From Pseudomonadota bacterium (GTDB lineage Bacteria > Pseudomonadota > Gammaproteobacteria > CAMYNG01), in NCBI GenBank assembly GCA_020347585.1, contig CP070733.1, forward strand, positions 1,661,958 to 1,672,735: 10,778 nucleotides of DNA. The letters run 5' to 3'. The translations under genes were made by a program, and so were the position numbers. The notes beneath the pieces are model-generated. The model saw only the letters and a list, made by a program, of their open reading frames with translations. It did no database searches and was not told where the DNA came from. Shown piece by piece: positions 6,629-10,778 of this stretch (positions within the stretch are counted from its first letter, which is position 1; every line of letters begins with the position of its first letter).

Positions 6629-7624
6629 ATGACCTCTATTCGAAAAATAACGGCGATTGCACTCCTGGCGACTGCCGCTGCGGTGTCGGTGCCAGCGCAT
6701 GCGGTACCCGCCGGGCAGGGCGCTGCCGGCCATGGACATGAATACCGGACCTTTTACGCCGGCGGCGCGACCGCCCGTGGAAAAATCGATGATTCATATA
6801 CGGCAGACCTGGTTATGTATCTGGCAGGCAACCAGTGTCTGGTGATGGAGGCACTGATCACGGATTTCCAGACCAAGTACCCGGAGGTCCGATCGGTTTA
6901 TGTGCAGACCACACCCGCGGGCAAGATCGTTAAGCAGCAGATCCTTGCCCAGGGCGAGATAAATGGCACAAGAACTGCCCGCAACCCGGATTTGTTTGCC
7001 AGTATCAATCTAGGCCACCTGCAAAAACTTCGGCAGGAAGGCCTGATGCAAAGCTACATGGTGTACGCACACAACAAGCTCGAATTGATGGTGGCTGAGG
7101 GAAACCCCAAGCGAGTCCGCGGGCCGCAGGACCTGGCGCGCGACGATCTGGCGCAGTCGCATCCCAACCCGCTGACCGAAGCCATCTTCAGGGTATATGG
7201 GTCGCAGATGCTCAGGGACCTTGGATTGTATGAGGCGGTGACAGGCGGCCAGACGTGCCGACGGTGCTGGGCGGTGCCTGGTAAGACGTGGTTTACCGCG
7301 CACCACCAGGGCGAGATACCCGCGCGTATCGAGCAAGGTACGGCCGACGTCGGCATCGTTTGGAGCAGCGAGGTGTTGCATGCCCACGCTGAAGGGCGCC
7401 GGGTCGAGGGAGTTGCCATTCCCGCGCCGTATAACATGGCGCACAAGGTCAACTACGCCATCGGGCAAGTCGCTAGCGGCCGCAACTCCGCCAGTGCCCA
7501 CAAGTTCCTACGTTACCTGGCGACCGACGCTGCGCAGGCGATTTACGCGCAGCATGGGTTCGAGAAGGCACTGCCCGAAGAACTGATCTCCAAACCGATA
7601 CCTGCCACGATCGCGCGGCGTTGA
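6629..7624 (+). CDS. ModA-like periplasmic substrate-binding protein
   Basis: This exported 331-residue protein has a clear Sec signal peptide (basic start, ITAIALLATAAAVSV, cut after AHA at residue 25). The mature part follows the course of type 2 periplasmic binding proteins of the molybdate/sulfate kind (SBP_bac_11). ARNPDLFASINLGHLQKLRQEGL at 117-139 and YAHNKLELMVAEGNPKRVRGPQDLA at 146-170 are typical, as is GTADVGIVWSSEV at 237-249. Length is above that of usual ModA (about 250), partly from an N-terminal extension with GHGH at 33-36. A CxxC pair, C210/C213 (TCRRCW), lies in the region between lobes, and C70 is a third cysteine. GGAAG at 6614-6618 is a modest ribosome site. No transporter partner is adjacent. 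The ligand is unknown; an oxyanion is the reasonable guess. Confidence 0.75.
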   Translation: MTSIRKITAIALLATAAAVSVPAHAVPAGQGAAGHGHEYRTFYAGGATARGKIDDSYTADLVMYLAGNQCLVMEALITDFQTKYPEVRSVYVQTTPAGKIVKQQILAQGEINGTRTARNPDLFASINLGHLQKLRQEGLMQSYMVYAHNKLELMVAEGNPKRVRGPQDLARDDLAQSHPNPLTEAIFRVYGSQMLRDLGLYEAVTGGQTCRRCWAVPGKTWFTAHHQGEIPARIEQGTADVGIVWSSEVLHAHAEGRRVEGVAIPAPYNMAHKVNYAIGQVASGRNSASAHKFLRYLATDAAQAIYAQHGFEKALPEELISKPIPATIARR

Positions 7625-7750
7625 CGCGGTCGTAAGACCGTCGCCGCGTGCTGTCTTTCTGGCGCGATGGCCCTGAGATGTGTTCAACACGCGGCTATCG
7701 TCAACCTTTTGAATTTAATCGAATTCTGACGCATGCCAAAATGACGCGAA

Positions 7751-7770
7751 CTATTGACTTCGGTCAATAG
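7751..7770. promoter_or_regulatory. Perfect 8-bp palindrome with TTCG centre; operator or RNA hairpin
   Basis: CTATTGAC (7751-7758) and GTCAATAG (7763-7770) are perfect inverted repeats around TTCG. Read as DNA, the core TTGAC-N4-GTCAA has the 5-4-5 layout of CRP/FNR-family operators, though with GAC/GTC in place of the FNR GAT/ATC. Read as RNA, it would be a hairpin closed by the very stable C(UUCG)G tetraloop. It contains TTGACT (7754-7759), a possible -35 box with CATAGT 16 bases on (7776-7781). No T-run follows, so it is not a standard terminator. Confidence 0.5.
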
Positions 7771-7841
7771 ACGGTCATAGTGTCAGGGTACTATATGAAT
7801 ACTAAGCGTATTAGATTTCAATAATATAGATGCCGACGACC

Positions 7842-7848
7842 AGGAGGT
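7842..7848 (+). promoter_or_regulatory. Strong ribosome binding site deciding the start at 7854
   Basis: AGGAGGT ends five bases before the ATG at 7854. It lies downstream of another in-frame ATG at 7830, which has no such site, so 7854 is the likely start. Confidence 0.8.
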
Positions 7849-7853
7849 GCGAG

Positions 7854-8078
7854 ATGCGCGTTTCCACGCTTGACCCGATTTCGATGAACGATGTCACCGA
7901 TACCGACAAAGCCCCGTTTGTAGTCGAGGGCGAAGGGGATAATGCTCTGAAGATTTACTTTGAGAACGAGGCCAACAAGGCCGAGTACCTCGGCATTGAG
8001 ACCGAGCATCCGGGCGAGGACTTTGAGCACAGCCTCGACAATCCCGCCGGTATGGGTCCGGGAGACATGCACAAATAG
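7854..8078 (+). CDS. Very acidic 74-residue protein of unknown family
   Basis: I do not recognise this 74-residue protein. It has 17 Asp/Glu against 5 Lys/Arg, no cysteine or tryptophan, no signal peptide and no membrane segment. The centre, NALKIYFENEANKAEYLGIE at about 30-49, looks like a small folded core; the ends are rich in Asp, Pro and Gly and are probably flexible. The strong ribosome site (7842-7848), an AT-rich leader with a striking palindrome, and its own strong terminator point to a monocistronic, well-expressed, controlled gene. An in-frame ATG at 7830 would add eight residues (MPTTRRCE) but lacks a ribosome site. It might be a small binding protein or inhibitor; this cannot be told from the sequence. 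Confidence 0.72.
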   Translation: MRVSTLDPISMNDVTDTDKAPFVVEGEGDNALKIYFENEANKAEYLGIETEHPGEDFEHSLDNPAGMGPGDMHK

Positions 8079-8102
8079 TCCACCTGGCTCTTTGCAACAA
8101 AC

Positions 8103-8130
8103 AAAAAGCCCGCGTGACGCGGGCTTTTTT
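8103..8130. terminator. Bidirectional Rho-independent terminator
   Basis: A perfect 7-bp stem (GCCCGCG/CGCGGGC, TGA loop) is flanked by five A on the left and six T on the right. It can end the 74-residue-protein transcript on the + strand and also stop read-through from the - strand. Confidence 0.92.
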
Positions 8131-8138
8131 GTGCAGAC

Positions 8139-8334
8139 CCACCGAGAACACAGAGGGCATGGAAACTGCCATTCACAACCCACCGGTGCGGGTGGCGTTC
8201 GCTGTATCTCTACACCGGCGCAGCCACGCCTGGGGTAAAGGGATTGTATGTTCGCGTCGCGCGCTTCGGTCTTAAGCTAGCCGACTGGCCGCGTTCCAAA
8301 GGTTCGTTACCTTTGACCTCTGTGTCCTCTGTGG
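8139..8334. repeat. Small element bounded by imperfect 21-bp inverted repeats
   Basis: Bases 8139-8159 and the reverse complement of 8314-8334 match at 18 of 21 positions, sharing the core ACACAGAGG. The right arm is itself a tandem of a 9-base unit (CACAGAGGA, CACAGAGGT). The 154 bases between have no supported gene. A small hairpin CAAAGGT/ACCTTTG (8297-8303 and 8309-8315) abuts the right arm. The layout suits a non-autonomous mobile element or an extragenic repeat, but no target-site duplication is evident and no second copy is visible. Confidence 0.45.
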
Positions 8335-8341
8335 CTGGCAG

Positions 8342-9292
8342 CTAATCTGGCATGTAGTCCTCGAAGCCTTCTTTGCCCTTGTGCGCCGCAATGTCCGCCT
8401 CGCGGCGTGCCTTGAGCACATCCCCGCGTTCATCGAGGCGCTTGTCGCGCGCACCCTCCTTCAGCGGAATGGTATGCTCGCCGTAGAGCACCTGCTTGAG
8501 GAAGCGCATTGCGAAGCGTAACAGCTCCTCGTCCTCGTTGATGAGTTTGTCTGTCGTCTCTTGGTCAATATCGAAGATCAGGCGAAAGCCGTCGCTCTGG
8601 ACAAACTCCCGGAAACTGTCCAGATCATAGCTGCACATATCGAACAGTTGCATGCTACGTGCGCTGGGCTGGCCGACGGTGGGACCGCTGGTGCGTTTCT
8701 TGATGACAATATCGCGCCAGTCCTGGTTCATTTCGTCGTAGACCTCGACACCCTGCTCCTGGCGGTATTCGCGCACCGTGAGCTGGCGCGGTTCGTCGTG
8801 CCCAAGGCAATGCGCTTCCTTGACCAGAAAGTAAACGTCCTCAACGGAACCCGCGTCCTTCTTGCGCACTCCCATGGCGCCCAGCGCATAGTAGCGGCAG
8901 GCCGCCGGGCGGTCTTCGTACACGCCGCAGCCTTCTTGCTCCAGGAAGATACAGGCCGAAGTGCCTGGCTGAGTGGTCAGCTTGAGTCCGGGCATGCCGT
9001 GGTGGTCCATCTCGAACGGCATGGTGTAGCGGGCGACGAATTCTTTCGAGCTAATGTCGAAGCGCCGCTTCAGCCGCAGGATGTCGTAGGGGGTGAGCTG
9101 GATCTCGATGCTCTTGCAGCACTCGTTGAAGCAGGCGATTCCCTTGTGGCAGTGGAACTGAATAGTGTCATCGAGGGTCAGCTGCGCCGGTTTGACCGGA
9201 CTGCGGAACGGTGCCTCGAACGGGCCATCGCCCAATTGTGGCGCATCGAGAACGGCGTCATTTCTCAGATCGGAAGACTTGTCCTGGCTCAT
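8342..9292 (-). CDS. YkgJ-family cysteine-cluster protein
   Basis: This 316-residue cytoplasmic protein carries the YkgJ cysteine cluster (CxxxxxCxxxCC form): C48, C54, C58 and C59, followed by C114, C122, C132 (GVYEDRPAACRYY) and C162. In this family the cysteines are thought to bind zinc or an iron-sulfur cluster; no enzymatic role is settled. The protein is longer than typical small YkgJ members (about 100-130 residues). The extra part is an N-terminal leader of about 40 residues and a long C-terminal region (about 165-316) with a charged, helical tail. The start is supported by GAGG (9300-9303 on the + strand) seven bases before the ATG. It reads in the same direction as aprA but is separated from it by a terminator, so it is probably transcribed on its own. 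A link to APS reductase is suggested by position only. Confidence 0.85.
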   Translation of the reverse strand: MSQDKSSDLRNDAVLDAPQLGDGPFEAPFRSPVKPAQLTLDDTIQFHCHKGIACFNECCKSIEIQLTPYDILRLKRRFDISSKEFVARYTMPFEMDHHGMPGLKLTTQPGTSACIFLEQEGCGVYEDRPAACRYYALGAMGVRKKDAGSVEDVYFLVKEAHCLGHDEPRQLTVREYRQEQGVEVYDEMNQDWRDIVIKKRTSGPTVGQPSARSMQLFDMCSYDLDSFREFVQSDGFRLIFDIDQETTDKLINEDEELLRFAMRFLKQVLYGEHTIPLKEGARDKRLDERGDVLKARREADIAAHKGKEGFEDYMPD

Positions 9293-9405
9293 GCTTTTGC
9301 CTCGGTAGGGGACTTTTGGCTAGTCTGGCGCTGGTTGTTCGCGCCAAGCGCGTCGTTTCCGGAGTGCCCTGCGCTCGTGCGCAGATTCAGGCTGTCGAGC
9401 TGCGC

Positions 9406-9411
9406 ATTCTA
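9406..9411 (-). promoter_or_regulatory. Possible -10 box (TAGAAT) for the YkgJ-family gene
   Basis: TAGAAT on the - strand matches five of six -10 consensus bases and lies between the aprA terminator and the gene. The -35 position is poor (TGGGGC), and the leader would be about 105 bases long. Confidence 0.25.
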
Positions 9412-9445
9412 GCGCATCCAGGCCGGTGGCCCCACTGCCTACCCA

Positions 9446-9481
9446 TAAAAAAACCGGGCATCCGAAGATGCCCGGTTTTTT
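9446..9481. terminator. Bidirectional Rho-independent terminator after aprA
   Basis: A perfect 10-bp stem (ACCGGGCATC/GATGCCCGGT) with a CGAA loop is flanked by an A-run on the left and a T-run on the right. It lies 22 bases beyond the aprA stop and ends the aprA transcript on the - strand. Confidence 0.94.
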
Positions 9482-9503
9482 GTGTGCCTTAACGCGGTAC
9501 GAG

Positions 9504-10778
9504 TTAGACCGCGCTGCCGGGACGGCTCATACCCTCCGGCTCACCCTCTGCTGGCGTGACCAGCTGGGCGTACTGGACCTTCTTGAGGCTCCACTCGCCG
9601 GTCTCCCGGTTGTAGGTGGAGTTAACGAAGCATTTCCAGTTCTGGTCGTCCAGGTTCATGAAGTCAGCCCGGTAGTAGTAACCCGGATACCGCGATTCTT
9701 CACGGAACTGAATGTGCTTCATGTGGGCCTCGGCCGCCAGGATGCGGTGGTAGTTCTCCCAGGCACGCAGCAACTCGTGCAGGTCCTTGGCACGCATCTG
9801 CAGGGAGTCTTCCTTGATCATGCCCAGCTTGCGCTCGGCAACCTCCAGCATTGCGGCGTTGGTCTGGTAGAACGTGGCCACACCCGCCACATACTCGTCC
9901 ATGATCTTCTGCAAGCGGAACTGCAGCATCTTGGGCGTGATGTAGTGCGGGTTTATGTCGATGGCAGTGGTGTAGTCCTTGTGCTCGAGGAAGTTACGCA
10001 CCGGACGGTAGATTTCCTCCACAAGCTCCTCGGTGGTGCGTGACAACTCGGGCTTCCAGTCCTTGTTGTCCAGGGCGAACTTGACCATGCCCTTGGCCGC
10101 GATGCGGCCCTCGGCGTGGGAGCCCGAGGAGAACTTGTGACCGGAGGCGCCAACACCGTCACCGGCGGTGAATAGGCCGTTGATGGTGGTCATGCGGTTG
10201 TAGCCCCAATGATAGTGCTCCGGAGTACCCGGCACATCTTCCGGACCCGACACCCAGATACCGGCACAGCCCGCATGCGAGCCCAGCAGGTACGGCTCAG
10301 TCGGCATCAGCTCGGACATCTCTTTGTCCGGCTCGATGTTCTCACCGGCCCACACGCCGCACTGACCGATGGTCATGTCGAGGAAGTCCTCCCAGGCCTC
10401 GGCCTCTAGGTGCTTCATCTCCTTGGGCGTCATGTTCTCGGCCAGTTTGGCCATCGCTGTCGGGGTGTCCATGAAGATCGGGCCGCGGCCCTCCTTCATT
10501 TCCTTCAGCATGAGGTGGTTACGCAGGCAGGTACCCATCTTCGCGCCACTGGCGTAGGAGTCGTAGCCGTAGTTTGCCAGGTCGGCGAAGTTCTTCTCCT
10601 GGTAGTCCTCGCGTGCCGCGTTGAATGCCTTGGCCTTGAACAACAGGAACCAGGCGCCTACCGGGCCGTAACCATCCTTGAAACGGGCAGGTACAAAGCG
10701 ATTTTCCATCAGGGTCAGCTCGGCGCCGCACTCCGCCGCCATGGCGTAGGTCGAGCCGGCGTTCCAGACTGGATACCA
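9504..10778 (-). CDS. aprA: Adenylylsulfate (APS) reductase alpha subunit, C-terminal 424 residues
   Basis: The gene runs off the right edge; the frame is open to 10778, where it begins WYPVWNAGSTYA. AprA is the FAD-holding subunit of dissimilatory APS reductase, which in sulfur oxidisers forms APS from sulfite and AMP and in sulfate reducers runs the reverse. Characteristic stretches are ENRFVPARFKDGYGPVGAWF near the start of the fragment and the flavin-domain segment GLFTAGDGVGASGHKFSSGSHAEGR, encoded at 10104-10178. Its GHK and SGSHAEGR residues are hallmark AprA positions. The helical C-terminal domain (LRAWENYHRILAAEAH, then FREESRYPGYYYRAD) is intact and ends at TAA (9504-9506). With AprA usually about 620-670 residues, roughly a third is outside the window. 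aprB is expected just upstream of it, beyond the right edge. Oxidative use is inferred from the neighbourhood. Confidence 0.96.
   Translation of the reverse strand, partial: WYPVWNAGSTYAMAAECGAELTLMENRFVPARFKDGYGPVGAWFLLFKAKAFNAAREDYQEKNFADLANYGYDSYASGAKMGTCLRNHLMLKEMKEGRGPIFMDTPTAMAKLAENMTPKEMKHLEAEAWEDFLDMTIGQCGVWAGENIEPDKEMSELMPTEPYLLGSHAGCAGIWVSGPEDVPGTPEHYHWGYNRMTTINGLFTAGDGVGASGHKFSSGSHAEGRIAAKGMVKFALDNKDWKPELSRTTEELVEEIYRPVRNFLEHKDYTTAIDINPHYITPKMLQFRLQKIMDEYVAGVATFYQTNAAMLEVAERKLGMIKEDSLQMRAKDLHELLRAWENYHRILAAEAHMKHIQFREESRYPGYYYRADFMNLDDQNWKCFVNSTYNRETGEWSLKKVQYAQLVTPAEGEPEGMSRPGSAV

Noticed and set aside
7627..7640. Hairpin CGGTC-GTAA-GACCG after the ModA-like gene, considered as a terminator
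   Set aside because: The stem is only 5 bp and no T-run follows; it may stall transcription but is not supported as a terminator.
7830..7853. Upstream in-frame ATG for the acidic small protein
   Set aside because: It has no ribosome site, and the strong AGGAGGT lies between it and the ATG at 7854.
8561..9412. 283-codon open frame on the + strand
   Set aside because: It is the antisense shadow of the YkgJ-family gene, whose cysteine motifs and ribosome site show the - strand is coding.
9426..10043. 205-codon open frame on the + strand
   Set aside because: It is antisense to aprA and begins in the terminator stem; the aprA frame is certain.

Overview
The window looks like the chromosome of a chemolithotrophic sulfur-oxidising proteobacterium, GC-rich by eye. 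Two parts of the cytoplasmic sulfite/APS pathway frame it. On the left, on the + strand, is a Qmo/Hdr-type electron-transfer operon: the 3' end of a qmoA-like gene, a complete qmoB, then hdrC and hdrB. On the right, on the - strand, is the C-terminal two-thirds of aprA, the flavoprotein subunit of adenylylsulfate (APS) reductase. Qmo-type complexes are the usual electron partners of AprBA, so the two blocks probably work together: APS reductase running in the oxidative direction would pass electrons through HdrC/HdrB and the QmoA/QmoB flavoproteins towards the quinone pool. A sulfate reducer cannot be formally excluded from these genes alone. I made no lineage call beyond this, because I could not run alignments.

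The operon ends at a strong terminator (4110-4131) with no membrane subunit after hdrB. The complex is therefore of the QmoAB-HdrCB type, not the QmoABC type.

Between the two blocks lies an accessory region of about 4 kb encoding mostly exported proteins. In order it holds: a PstS-like periplasmic binding protein (4269-5156) with its own promoter region and terminator; a 455-base stretch without a gene that holds REP-like palindromes; a likely three-gene operon of a Cys-rich secreted protein of unknown family (5661-6380), a 58-residue protein resembling the N-terminus of zinc-finger anti-sigma factors (6404-6580) and a ModA-like periplasmic binding protein (6629-7624); then a separately controlled, very acidic 74-residue protein (7854-8078). 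No ABC permease or ATPase accompanies either binding protein.

The right side then holds a bidirectional terminator, an element of about 200 bp bounded by imperfect inverted repeats (8139-8334), a YkgJ-type cysteine-cluster protein on the - strand (8342-9292), another bidirectional terminator, and aprA. I saw no tRNA, rRNA, CRISPR array, transposase or phage gene.
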